Source: Burkholderiaceae bacterium
GTDB taxonomy: Bacteria > Pseudomonadota > Gammaproteobacteria > Burkholderiales > Burkholderiaceae_C
Length of the DNA: 64,000 nt
Assembly: GCA_017992055.1 (NCBI GenBank)
Contig: JAGOPK010000005.1
Location: forward strand, 186,001-250,000
Direction of reading: 5' to 3'
The notes beneath the pieces are model-generated. The model worked only from the letters and a program-made list of their open reading frames with translations. It did not search any database and was not told where the DNA came from. A program made the position numbers and the translations under genes. Below are positions 37,462 to 45,602 of this stretch, piece after piece (the first letter of the stretch is position 1; every line of letters starts with the position of its first letter).

Positions 37462-38994
37462 ATGAGCACGCCCCGGGCTTCTGCCGATGCGCTGACGCTG
37501 GACCTGCCGCGCCTGGTGATGCGCCGCGCCGCGGCCGTGGCCGTGGCCGTGCTGCTGGCCGCCGCGCTGCTGGGCCTGGGCCTGGTGCAGGGCGAGATCG
37601 ACGACGAGGTCGATGCGGCCCTGAGCCTGGCCGGCGTGGCCGCGGCCCTGCACCAGCTGCCCGAGGCCAGCGACCGCGTGGCGCTGCAGAGCCTGGGCCT
37701 GCTGCAGACCGGCCAGCCGCTGCGCCATCTGCGGCTGAGCATCCACGGCGAGGACGGCCGGCTGCTGCTGGCGCCGCCGGACGAGCCGGCGCCGCCGCCC
37801 TGGCTGGCCGCACCGCTGGCCCTGCACCGCGCGCTGTGGCCCGAGCATGGCGAGCGCAGCGTGGCCTGGGTGCTGACCCGGCCCGACGGCCGGCGCTGGA
37901 CGCTGACGCTGGCCGCTTCAATGGAAAGCGAGCGCCGCGAGGCCCTGGCCAACCTGGGCTTCACGCTGGGCCTGCTGCTGGCCTGCACCCTGGCCCTGCT
38001 GGCGGTGATGCGCTGGAACATGCGCCGGGCCTTCCGCCCGCTGGGCCGGCTGGTGGCGGCCATCGCCGGCATCGAGGGCCAGGACAGCAGCGCCATGCGC
38101 CACCTGCCGGCGATGCCCATCGCCGAACTGGAGCGGCTGGCCGCGGCGCTGCGCCACCTGGCGCAGTCGCTGGACCAGGCCGAGTCGCGCCGCCGCCAGC
38201 TTGGCCAGCAGGTGCTGACGCTGCAGGAGGACGAGCGCAGCCGCCTGGCCGCAGAACTGCATGACGAGCTGGGCCAGCGCCTGACCGCGCTGCGCGTGGA
38301 CGCCGCCTGGCTGCAGCGCCAGCTGGCCGACCTGGAGCAGGCGCCACGCCTGACGCCGGTGGTGAGCGGCATGGCCGAGCAGGTGGCCCTGCTGCAGCAG
38401 GACACGCGGGCCCTGCTGGCGCGGCTGCAGCCCTTTGGCCCGGCGCGCACCGAGGGTGGCGACGATGCGGCGGTCGAGCCGGTGCAGCGTCTGGCGGCGC
38501 TGTTGCAGGCCCTGGTCGAGGGCTGGCAGCAGGCGGCGCGGCAGCCCGGCGCGCAAATCGCCGACTGCCGGCTCGAGCTGCAGTGGTGCGAGCAGGAAGG
38601 CCAGCCGGCGCAGGCCTGGCCCGCAACGCCGGGGCCTGAGCTGCCGCGGCAGCTGGCGCTGACGCTGTACCGCATCAGCCAGGAGGCGCTGACCAATGTG
38701 GCCCGCCATGCCCAGGCCGGCCAGGCCTGCCTGAGCCTGTGCCTGACCGGTGCCTGGCAGGCCGGTGCCGCGGGCTGGATCGCCTGGCAGGTGGTCGATG
38801 ACGGTCTGGGCCTGGACCTGGGCGCGGGCGATGCCGCCGCCGCCCAGGCCCGCGGCAACGGCCTGGCCGGCCTGCGCGAGCGCATCTGGGCCTGCGGCGG
38901 CGACCTGCAGCTGTCGCCGGCGCTCCCGGGCGAGCCGCGCCCGGGCCTGCGCCTGCAGGCGCGGCTGCCGCTGCGGCCCGGGGCTGCGTCCTAG
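37462..38994 (+). CDS. membrane histidine kinase, MoxY/LapD-like sensor
   Basis: 510 aa. TM1 ~22-43, a periplasmic segment to ~155 (LHQLPEASDRVALQSLG; LRLSIHGEDGRLLLAPP) like the MoxY sensor, TM2 ~168-188, HAMP, then HisKA_3 with phospho-His in AAELHDELGQ. The HATPase has the N box ISQEALTNVARHA and G boxes DDGLGLDLG and GNGLAGLRERI. ATG at 37462. MoxY-type kinases control methylotrophic quinoprotein genes. Its likely partner regulator (41371) is separated from it by a TonB receptor gene on the other strand. Confidence 0.92.
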   Translation: MSTPRASADALTLDLPRLVMRRAAAVAVAVLLAAALLGLGLVQGEIDDEVDAALSLAGVAAALHQLPEASDRVALQSLGLLQTGQPLRHLRLSIHGEDGRLLLAPPDEPAPPPWLAAPLALHRALWPEHGERSVAWVLTRPDGRRWTLTLAASMESERREALANLGFTLGLLLACTLALLAVMRWNMRRAFRPLGRLVAAIAGIEGQDSSAMRHLPAMPIAELERLAAALRHLAQSLDQAESRRRQLGQQVLTLQEDERSRLAAELHDELGQRLTALRVDAAWLQRQLADLEQAPRLTPVVSGMAEQVALLQQDTRALLARLQPFGPARTEGGDDAAVEPVQRLAALLQALVEGWQQAARQPGAQIADCRLELQWCEQEGQPAQAWPATPGPELPRQLALTLYRISQEALTNVARHAQAGQACLSLCLTGAWQAGAAGWIAWQVVDDGLGLDLGAGDAAAAQARGNGLAGLRERIWACGGDLQLSPALPGEPRPGLRLQARLPLRPGAAS

Positions 38995-38995
38995 C

Positions 38996-41284
38996 CTAGA
39001 ACTGCGCGCTCAGCCCGGCCCACAGCGTGCGCGGCGTGCCGGGGGCGACGAACAGCGCCTCGCGCTCGCTGCCGGTGTAGGCGCCGCGGGCATCGAACAC
39101 CGTCTCGGCCAGCGCGCCATGGCTGGCATGGCGGCGGTTGCCGGCATTGGCCAGGCGCAGCGACAGCTCCAGGCCGGGCCGCGGCTGCCAGCTGGCGCGC
39201 AGGTGCAGCAGGCCGTAGCCGGCGATGCGCAGGCGATGCACTTCGTCGGCATCGTCTTCGAGCAGGCCGTCCTCGTTGCCCTGCACCGTGCGCGAGGACA
39301 GCAGCTGGGCCTCGGCGCCCAGGCTCCAGCCCGGTGCCAGGCGCCAGTCCAGCGCCAGCCGGGCGCTGTGGCGCGGCAGGCCGGCGATGCGCGTGCCCGG
39401 CTGGATCTGCACATTGCGCTCGCCCATGCGCAGCGTGCCGTGGGCCTGGTAAGTGGCCTGCAGATGGCTGTAGCCGGCGCTGAGCTGCCAGGCGCCCAGG
39501 CGCGCCTCCCAGCTGGCGTCCAGGCCCTGGTGGCGGGTGCGCGAGAAGTTCTGGAAATAACCCAGCTGGCCGGTGGCGCTGACACTGCCGAACAGGATGT
39601 CGTCGTGGTTGTTGTTGCGGTACAGGCTCAGCTCCAGCCGCTGCTGCGGCGCCGGCCGCCAGCGCAGGCCGGCCTCCAGGCTGGTGCTGCGCACCTGCTT
39701 CAGATAGGGGTCGCTCTGCAGGCCGGCCGGCAGGCGGCAGGGCTCGGCCGGATCGGCGCAGCCCAGCTCGATGACCGTGGGCACGCGGGCATTGCGCGCC
39801 CAGTTGCCGAACAGCGTGAGCCCGCCGCCCAGCTGCTGCACCAGGCCCAGCGCCGGGTTCCAGCTGCGGTAGCTGAACTGCTCGGTGGGCTTGACCTCCA
39901 GCAGGCCGCTGTCGTCGTCGACGGTGTCGAGCTGGTTGCGCACGCTGGCGCGGTTGAAGCGCAGCGTGGCCGTGGCATGGGTGGCGGCGGCCAGGCGCCA
40001 GGTGTCGGTGGCATACAGGCCGAAGGCCAGCGAGCGGCCCTGCACCGCGGCGCTGAGTTCGGCCTCTTCGTCGCCGGCGATCACGCCGCGGCCGGCATCG
40101 AAGGCGCCTTCCTGCTCCAGCTGGCGGTAGCGCACGCGGCTGGCATCGACGCTGGCGCCCAGCTGCCACTGGTGCTCGCCCTGGCGCCGCGCCAGGCTGG
40201 CGGCCAGGCCCCAGGCAGTCTGGCGTGTGGCGGTGGTGTTCAGCGCGGCGTTTTCGTCCGGGTCGCTGCTGTCATCGGCGACATCGCCGTTGACGGTGTT
40301 GCGCCGCGTGCTGCGCACATAGGCCAGGGCCTGGGCGCGGCTGGCCGCGTCGGGCTGCCAGCTCAGGTTCAGCGCCAGCTGGCCCAGGCGGTTGCGCGTG
40401 CGGTCGGGATGGCTGAACACCGCGCTGCGCGAATGCGCCAGCAGGTCGGGGGTCTGGCCGCCGTCCTCGTCCAGCGTGGCCAGCGGCACCAGGCCGTTGC
40501 CGACCAGGGTGGACTGGCCGGCCAGCGCCGACAGCTCCCACGACAGGCCGCGGGCGGCCTCGGCGCGGCGTCCCAGCTTGGCCATCAGCAAGGCCTGCTC
40601 GCCGGGCGAGTGATCGCGCCAGCCCTGCTCGCCGAAGGCGGTGGCGCCCACCCAGCTGTGCCAGCCATCGCCATGCTGCTGGCCCAGGCCCAGGCTGGCG
40701 CGGCGCCGGCTGTGGCTGCCCCAGCCCAGTTCGGTGGACAGGCCCGGCGCGGTCTCGCCGCTGCGCGTGGTCAGGGCCACCGCGCCGCCCAGCGTGTTCA
40801 GGCCGAAGGCCGGGTTGGCGCCGGGGGTCACGGTCAGCGACTGCAGCGCAAACTCGGGCACCAGGTCCCAGTTGACGACATCGCCGAAGGCCTCGTTGAT
40901 GCGCACGCCGTCCAGGTACACCGACAGGCCTTGCGAGGCGCCCAGCAGGCCCGAGGCGCGCTGGCCGCGGAACGTCAGGTCCGCCTGCAGCGGGCTGCCC
41001 TGGATCTCGCTGGTCTGCATGCCCGAGACGCGGCGCGCCAGCAGGTCGGTCAGCGACTCGCCATGTGCGGTTTCCAGCGTCTCGCGGCGCAGCAGCACGC
41101 TGGCATAGGGCAGGCGGTCGCGGTCCACGCCCAGGCCGGCCAGCGGCGCGGTGCCGACGATCTCCACCGACGGGCTGGCGGCCGGCGCGGCCGGGCTCTG
41201 GGCCAGCGCCGCGCCGGTGCCCAGGCCCAGGCTCAGGCCTAGCATTGGCCACGGCCTGCAGGGTGTGTGTTGACGGTTCAGCAT
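38996..41284 (-). CDS. TonB-dependent outer membrane receptor (second of two)
   Basis: 762 aa from MLNRQHTPCRPWPM, with GAGGAGA spaced before it. Signal to about residue 28 (GLGTGAALAQ), plug domain ~40-160 (LPYASVLLRRETLE; LTDLLARRVSGMQTSEIQGSP; DVVNWDLVPEFALQSL) and barrel ending in LWAGLSAQF with a terminal Phe. Its stop lies one base from the kinase stop. Divergent from the response regulator; a sigma-54-like site lies in the gap. Unrelated at sequence level to the first receptor outside the plug motifs. Ligand unknown. Confidence 0.9.
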   Translation of the reverse strand: MLNRQHTPCRPWPMLGLSLGLGTGAALAQSPAAPAASPSVEIVGTAPLAGLGVDRDRLPYASVLLRRETLETAHGESLTDLLARRVSGMQTSEIQGSPLQADLTFRGQRASGLLGASQGLSVYLDGVRINEAFGDVVNWDLVPEFALQSLTVTPGANPAFGLNTLGGAVALTTRSGETAPGLSTELGWGSHSRRRASLGLGQQHGDGWHSWVGATAFGEQGWRDHSPGEQALLMAKLGRRAEAARGLSWELSALAGQSTLVGNGLVPLATLDEDGGQTPDLLAHSRSAVFSHPDRTRNRLGQLALNLSWQPDAASRAQALAYVRSTRRNTVNGDVADDSSDPDENAALNTTATRQTAWGLAASLARRQGEHQWQLGASVDASRVRYRQLEQEGAFDAGRGVIAGDEEAELSAAVQGRSLAFGLYATDTWRLAAATHATATLRFNRASVRNQLDTVDDDSGLLEVKPTEQFSYRSWNPALGLVQQLGGGLTLFGNWARNARVPTVIELGCADPAEPCRLPAGLQSDPYLKQVRSTSLEAGLRWRPAPQQRLELSLYRNNNHDDILFGSVSATGQLGYFQNFSRTRHQGLDASWEARLGAWQLSAGYSHLQATYQAHGTLRMGERNVQIQPGTRIAGLPRHSARLALDWRLAPGWSLGAEAQLLSSRTVQGNEDGLLEDDADEVHRLRIAGYGLLHLRASWQPRPGLELSLRLANAGNRRHASHGALAETVFDARGAYTGSEREALFVAPGTPRTLWAGLSAQF

Positions 41285-41321
41285 GCGGGTGTCTCCTCGT
41301 TGTGCTTGTTGGACAATGTTC

Positions 41322-41337
41322 TGCAAACACCGCGCCC
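41322..41337 (-). promoter_or_regulatory. weaker sigma-54-like site before the second TonB receptor
   Basis: On the minus strand: GGGCGCGGTGTTTGCA. The -12 TTGCA is perfect and the -24 matches 4 of 6 (GGGCGC for TGGCAC) with correct N5 spacing, about 40 nt before the receptor start. Confidence 0.4.
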
Positions 41338-41370
41338 GGGCGTCCGGGAAAAGCTCCCGATCCACGCCCC

Positions 41371-42042
41371 ATGCCTGCCCATCTCCCGACCGCCCGGCGC
41401 GTGATGCTGGTCGACGACCATGCCGTGGTGCGCGCCGGCTACCGGCGCCTGCTGGAGCTGGAAAGCGACCTGCAGGTGGTGGCCGAATGCGCCGACGGCG
41501 ACAGCGCCCAGGCCGAGCTGCAGCGCCTGCTGGCGCCCGGCGACGGACCGCCGGCGCTGGACCTGCTGGTGCTGGACCTGTCGCTGCCCGGCCGCAGCGG
41601 CCTGGACCTGCTGCGCCGCATCAGCCTGCGCTGGCCGGGCCTGCGCACCCTGGTGTTCAGCATGCACGACAGCCCGGCCATGGTGGCCCAGGCGCTGCAG
41701 GCCGGCGCGGCCGGCTTCGTCACCAAGAGCAGCGAGCCGGCGGTGCTGGTGGATGCGCTGCGCCGCGTGGCCCAGGGCCAGAGCGGCGTGCTCTCGCCCG
41801 ACATCGCCCAGGCCGTGCGGCAGCCGGCGGCCCAGGCGCCGCACCTGGCGCTGTCGCCGCGCGAGTTCCAGGTGCTGCAGGGCCTGGTGGCCGGCTGGAC
41901 GCTGGAGCAGATCGCCGGCCATCTGCGCATCAGCTCCAAGACCGTGTCCAACTGCCAGACCCTGGTGCGGCAGAAGCTGGGCGTGTCCACCGCGGTGGAG
42001 CTGCTGCGCTATGCCCAGCAGCACCGGCTGTTTGCTGCCTGA
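41371..42042 (+). CDS. NarL/LuxR-type response regulator (MoxX-like)
   Basis: 223 aa. Receiver: VDDHAVVRAGYRRLLE, phospho-Asp in LVLDLSLPG, Ser in place of Thr in LVFSMHD, Lys in FVTKSSEP. GerE HTH: LSPREFQVLQGLVAGWTLEQIAGHLRISSKTVSNCQTLV. Probable partner of the kinase at 37462 by proximity and by analogy with MoxXY (inference). Confidence 0.92.
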   Translation: MPAHLPTARRVMLVDDHAVVRAGYRRLLELESDLQVVAECADGDSAQAELQRLLAPGDGPPALDLLVLDLSLPGRSGLDLLRRISLRWPGLRTLVFSMHDSPAMVAQALQAGAAGFVTKSSEPAVLVDALRRVAQGQSGVLSPDIAQAVRQPAAQAPHLALSPREFQVLQGLVAGWTLEQIAGHLRISSKTVSNCQTLVRQKLGVSTAVELLRYAQQHRLFAA

Positions 42043-42064
42043 GGGCCGCGTCGGGTGCGGACGC

Positions 42065-43081
42065 TCACTCCTGGCGCTGGGCCAGGCCCAGGCGTTCGAC
42101 CACCAGGCGTTCCTGCTGGTAGGCGGCGCGCAGCGCCCGGCCATAGTCCTCGGGGCCCAGGTAGGCCGGCTCCTGGTCGTACAGCGCCAGCTCGGCGACG
42201 AAGGCCGGCTCCTGCATCGCGGCGCGGAAGGCCTCGTGCAGGATGGACACCACCTCGGGCGCCATGCCGGCCGGACCGGCGATGCCATAGGGGCTCATGG
42301 CCACGATGCCATGGCCCAGCTCCTTCAGCGTCGGCACCTGGGGCCAGCGCCGCGTGCGCTGCTCGCCGAAGGTGACCAAGAGGCGCAGCTTGCCCGAGTC
42401 GACGAAGGGCGCGAAGCCATTGCTGTTGACCCCCACCATCACCTGGCCGGCGCTCACCGCCACCATCTGCTCGGCCGTGCCCTTGTAGGGCACGTGGTTG
42501 AAGCTCAGGCCGCGCTTGGCGAACAGCTCGTCCATCACCACATGCGGCGTGGTGCCGGTGCCGTTGGTGGCGATGCTCAGCGCGCCCGGATGCTGGCGCG
42601 CCCAGGTGAACAGGTCGTCGAGCTGGCGGAAGGGGCTGGCCGCCGGCACCACGATGCCGAAGCTGACGCCCGAGATCTGCAGCACCGGCGTGGTGTCGCG
42701 CAGCGGGTCCCAGGCCACCTTGCGCACCCAGGGCGCACGCAGCACGGTCTGCGGCAGCTGGGCCAGCGTATAGCCGTCGGGCGCGGCCTGCTGCAGCACC
42801 GGCATGGCCAGGGTGCCGCCGGCGCCGGGCCGGTTCTCGATGATGATCTTCTGGCCCAGCCGGCGCGACACGCCCTCGGCCAGCACGCGGAAGGTCAGGT
42901 CGGTGGCGCCGCCGGCCGGCCAGGGCAGCCACAGCGTGATCGGCCGCGTCGGAAAACGCTGCGGCGGCTGGGCCAGCACGGCGCCGAAGGCCGGGCCCAG
43001 GGCGCCGGCCGACAACAGGCCCAGCAGCTGTCGGCGCGCGGGCCGGCATGGCGGCCGGTGTGGGGGAGAGGACTTTGTCAT
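42065..43081 (-). CDS. Bug/TctC-family periplasmic binding protein
   Basis: 338 aa; start 43081 overlaps the lipoprotein stop (ATGA), with another ATG two codons upstream. Signal peptide RRQLLGLLSAGALGPAFGAVLAQ-like. Bug signatures: RPITLWLPWPAGGATDLTFRVL, IIIENRPGAGGTLA, DGYTLAQL, HVPYKGTAEQMVAV. Normally delivers carboxylates to TctBA, but here it is the last gene of the quinoprotein ABC/channel operon and has no permease beside it. tctBA at 19.1-21.1 kb lacks its own binding protein. Confidence 0.92.
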   Translation of the reverse strand: MTKSSPPHRPPCRPARRQLLGLLSAGALGPAFGAVLAQPPQRFPTRPITLWLPWPAGGATDLTFRVLAEGVSRRLGQKIIIENRPGAGGTLAMPVLQQAAPDGYTLAQLPQTVLRAPWVRKVAWDPLRDTTPVLQISGVSFGIVVPAASPFRQLDDLFTWARQHPGALSIATNGTGTTPHVVMDELFAKRGLSFNHVPYKGTAEQMVAVSAGQVMVGVNSNGFAPFVDSGKLRLLVTFGEQRTRRWPQVPTLKELGHGIVAMSPYGIAGPAGMAPEVVSILHEAFRAAMQEPAFVAELALYDQEPAYLGPEDYGRALRAAYQQERLVVERLGLAQRQE

Positions 43082-43800
43082 TGCCATTCGACCAGCTCCA
43101 TCACGAGCTTGCCGCCTTGCAGAAAGGTGGAATTGTTGGCGGGCTCGTGGCGTTCCAGCTTCACCAGGCCCACGCCGCGGCAGTACCACTCGGTGGTGGC
43201 CAGCGGCATGTCGCGAAAGCCCACCACCGGGTCGGCAAACAGCTTCATCACCGCCTGGCCCTGCACGCGGATGCAGTCGCTGAAGTCGCCGGCGCGGGTG
43301 CTCAGCTTTTCGCCCACGGCGGCGATCTGGTAGCTCATCGGCACCGGCTTGTGGGTGTGGCGGATCTCGGGCGGGAACTCGGCATTGCGCCGCAGCAGGT
43401 AGGCGGTGGTCGAGGCCTGCCAGGTGGTGCCCACGGCCAGCGGCGACTTCAGCACATAGCGCGGCGCTGCATCGGCCACCGGATCGGCCTGCAGGTCGGT
43501 CTTGCTGGCCACGCGGAAGATGCCGCTGGCGTCGCTGCGCAGCCAGTAGTCCACGCCGCTGTCGCTGCGCCGGCGCCAGGCGCTGCCGCCGCCGGCCACG
43601 TCGTCGGGCAGGGGCTCGCGGCCCAGCGTGGCCAGGGCCAGGGTCTCGCGCTCCTGGGTCTGGTTCTCCCATTCGCTGCGCGACTCGTAGACCCAGCGGT
43701 GGCCCGGCTCCAGCGGAAAGTAGTCGGCCGAGGGCGCCGGCGCGCAGGCCACCAGCCACAGGGGCGTGGCCATGAGCAGCAGCAGGGCGGGGCGGCGCAT
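43078..43800 (-). CDS. lipoprotein of unknown function
   Basis: 240 aa. Lipoprotein signal with lipobox LVACAP (MRRPALLLLMATPLWLVAC). The mature part starts DYFPLEPGHRWVYESRSEWENQTQ and later reads GTTWQAS and LSTRAGDFSDCIRVQGQAV, an arrangement seen in lipoprotein families with a repeated beta-sheet sandwich ('yyPl..G..W.Y'). Predicted envelope anchor. Between the two-helix protein (2-nt gap) and the Bug protein (4-nt overlap) in the channel module. Confidence 0.85.
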   Translation of the reverse strand: MRRPALLLLMATPLWLVACAPAPSADYFPLEPGHRWVYESRSEWENQTQERETLALATLGREPLPDDVAGGGSAWRRRSDSGVDYWLRSDASGIFRVASKTDLQADPVADAAPRYVLKSPLAVGTTWQASTTAYLLRRNAEFPPEIRHTHKPVPMSYQIAAVGEKLSTRAGDFSDCIRVQGQAVMKLFADPVVGFRDMPLATTEWYCRGVGLVKLERHEPANNSTFLQGGKLVMELVEWQ

Positions 43801-43802
43801 CG

Positions 43803-44312
43803 TCACTTTTCCGGCAGCTGGGGCGCCGGCAGGTCGCGGATCTTCACCTCCTGCTCGTCGGCGCCGGGGCGCAGCCAGCCCAGGCCCTTGCGACCGCGCT
43901 TGGGCGTGGCCTGGCCCATCTGGCTGACGCCCTGGCGCGACTTCTTCATGCCCTCGTTGAGCAGGGCATGCAGGTCCTTGGTGTAGGGCAGGCGGTGGGC
44001 GCGCGGCTGGGCCAGCGGCTTGCCGTTCTCGATGGCGTTGACCCACAGCGTCAGCGCGCCGGCGCTCTTGGCGCTGGGTTCTTCCACCACCACCGCCAGC
44101 AGCGTGAAGCGCTCGGGCAGGGCGTCAGCGGTGGGCCAGCCCGACAGGTTGTGCACCACGTCGTCGGCCCAGAAATAGAACACCGCCACACCGGCCACCA
44201 GCAGGCCCTTGAGCCAGCCGGGCCAGCGGCTCCACAGCAGGGCCAGGCAGCACAGCAGCAGCAGTGCGGCAAAGCTCAGCGTCAGCGCCAGTCCGAGTCC
44301 CTGTCCCATCAT
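43803..44312 (-). CDS. two-helix membrane protein of the channel module
   Basis: 169 aa; ATG at 44312 overlaps the ExbD-like stop by one base (TGATG), with ATG 44309 as alternative. Two hydrophobic segments at ~5-27 and ~33-49, then a soluble region (PERFTLLAVVVEEPSAKSAGALTLWV) and a charged C-terminus rich in Lys/Arg/Pro. TLWVNAIENGKPLAQPRAHRLPY could be a structured beta domain. No family recognised. Conserved coupling implies that it works with the ExbB/ExbD-like pair. Confidence 0.75.
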   Translation of the reverse strand: MMGQGLGLALTLSFAALLLLCCLALLWSRWPGWLKGLLVAGVAVFYFWADDVVHNLSGWPTADALPERFTLLAVVVEEPSAKSAGALTLWVNAIENGKPLAQPRAHRLPYTKDLHALLNEGMKKSRQGVSQMGQATPKRGRKGLGWLRPGADEQEVKIRDLPAPQLPEK

Positions 44313-44920
44313 CACATCCGTTGCACCAGCTGCCGCGGCAGCGTGTTGATGTTGGTGGTGCTGCCGTCGGGCAGCACGGTGAAGCGCACCAGCGTGGCCT
44401 CGTCGCCCTTGCGTGCGACGGTGGCCGTGCCGTAGTAGACGACCTCGGCGCGTGGATTGACCTTGACCACGGCCACCGTGGCCTCGACCGGCAGGCCGTC
44501 CTTGCTGTCGTAGTAGTGCACGTTGAAGCTGTATTCCCCGGGTGCGATGCCGCGCAGCGTGATCACCTCCTGGTTCAGCGGGTTCACGATGGACTTGCCG
44601 TTGACGACGATGGCGTCGTTGGCCAGGCCGCGGTCGTCGCGGTCCAGGTGCATCAGGCCGGCCTCGCGGGCGCGGAACCAGACCAGGTTGCCGCCGGGGT
44701 CCTGGCCCCAGGCGTCGAGGTCGTTGGGGTTCATGTCGGGCCAGCTGACGGTGACGATGAACTCGGCCTTGGCCGGGATGTCGCCGGCCTTCAGCGCCTT
44801 CGGGTTCATCGCCAGCAGCGCGACGATGAAGCAGAAGACGAAGGCGATCAGCATGTTGAACAACATGTCGTAGAACGGATCGACCTCGGCTTCGCGGCTG
44901 CTGCGGTGGCGGCGGGCCAT
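44312..44920 (-). CDS. ExbD/MotB-like protein with YfaP/DUF2135-like periplasmic domain
   Basis: 202 aa from MARRHRSSREAEVDPFYDML. One TM helix (~19-38) preceded by Asp14 and Asp18, placed as the proton-binding Asp of ExbD/TolR/MotB. The periplasmic part (~51-180) does not look like the ExbD fold. It reads TVSWPDMNPNDLDAWGQDPGG, then HLDRDDRGLANDAI and GIAPGEYSFNVHYYDSKDG, the pattern of DUF2135/YfaP Ig-like domains. No OmpA-type peptidoglycan domain. Starts 4 nt after the ExbB-like gene. Confidence 0.75.
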   Translation of the reverse strand: MARRHRSSREAEVDPFYDMLFNMLIAFVFCFIVALLAMNPKALKAGDIPAKAEFIVTVSWPDMNPNDLDAWGQDPGGNLVWFRAREAGLMHLDRDDRGLANDAIVVNGKSIVNPLNQEVITLRGIAPGEYSFNVHYYDSKDGLPVEATVAVVKVNPRAEVVYYGTATVARKGDEATLVRFTVLPDGSTTNINTLPRQLVQRM

Positions 44921-44924
44921 GGCA

Positions 44925-45602
44925 TCAGTCCTGCGCTTCCCGGCCCGGTCCCAGGCTGAGGCCCTGGCGCTGGATGTCGGCCACCAGCGCATCGGCATAG
45001 CGGTCCAGCCGCGTCAGCTGCAGGCCCAGCAGGATGTTGCCGACCAGGCCGACCATGGTGGTCAGCAGGGCGATGCCCAGGCCGGCGGTCAGGCTCTTCA
45101 GCAGGTCCTGGCTCTGGCTGGCGTCGAAGCTCTGGATCTGGCCGATCTGCAGCGCCAGCACCGAGAAGCCGATGACCTTGCCCAGCAGGCCCAGCTTGAG
45201 CTGGATGCCGTTGACCCACCAGGCCGTGTGGTGCGGGCCATGGCTTTGCTCCATCAGCAGGTCCAGCGGCGCGTCGGCGTCGCGTGGCGCGGCGCGCAGC
45301 GCGGCCAGGTAGTCGGCGGCCCAGCCCTGGGCCTCGCGCCGCTCCAGCCAGCGGCGCTGCTGCTGCAGCTGGCGGCTGCGCGCGCCGGCCCACAGCGTGG
45401 CGGTCACGAACACCAGCACGATGACCAGGGTCAGGCCGGTGGGGTCAGAGCTGAGCAGCAGGGCCCACACGCCGCGCACGCCCAGCAGCCAGGCGCCGAA
45501 CAGCAGCAGGCCGCCCAGGGCCAGCCATTCCAGCCACAGCGGCTCGGCCTCGGGCCGGCTCCGGTCCTGGTCCCGCTCGGGCAGCCTGCGGTGCGCCGGC
45601 AT
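44925..45602 (-). CDS. MotA/TolQ/ExbB-like proton channel protein
   Basis: 225 aa, four TM segments at ~27-50, 57-74, 137-155 and 171-195, with a cytoplasmic loop of ~60 residues between TM2 and TM3. TM3 LGLLGKVIGFS and TM4 GLGIALLTTMVGLVGNILLG follow the TolQ/ExbB consensus. The Thr usual in the 'GT(V)' step of TM3 is Lys142 here, whereas the TM4 Thr is kept. Start overlaps the ABC permease stop (TGATG). Forms a presumed complex with the ExbD-like protein. Confidence 0.8.
   Translation of the reverse strand: MPAHRRLPERDQDRSRPEAEPLWLEWLALGGLLLFGAWLLGVRGVWALLLSSDPTGLTLVIVLVFVTATLWAGARSRQLQQQRRWLERREAQGWAADYLAALRAAPRDADAPLDLLMEQSHGPHHTAWWVNGIQLKLGLLGKVIGFSVLALQIGQIQSFDASQSQDLLKSLTAGLGIALLTTMVGLVGNILLGLQLTRLDRYADALVADIQRQGLSLGPGREAQD

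Noticed and set aside
44312..45602. The ExbB/ExbD-like pair as a Zorya-type anti-phage system
   Set aside because: No ZorC, ZorD or ZorE-like genes, no OmpA peptidoglycan domain on the ExbD-like protein, and the genes are embedded in a metabolic operon.
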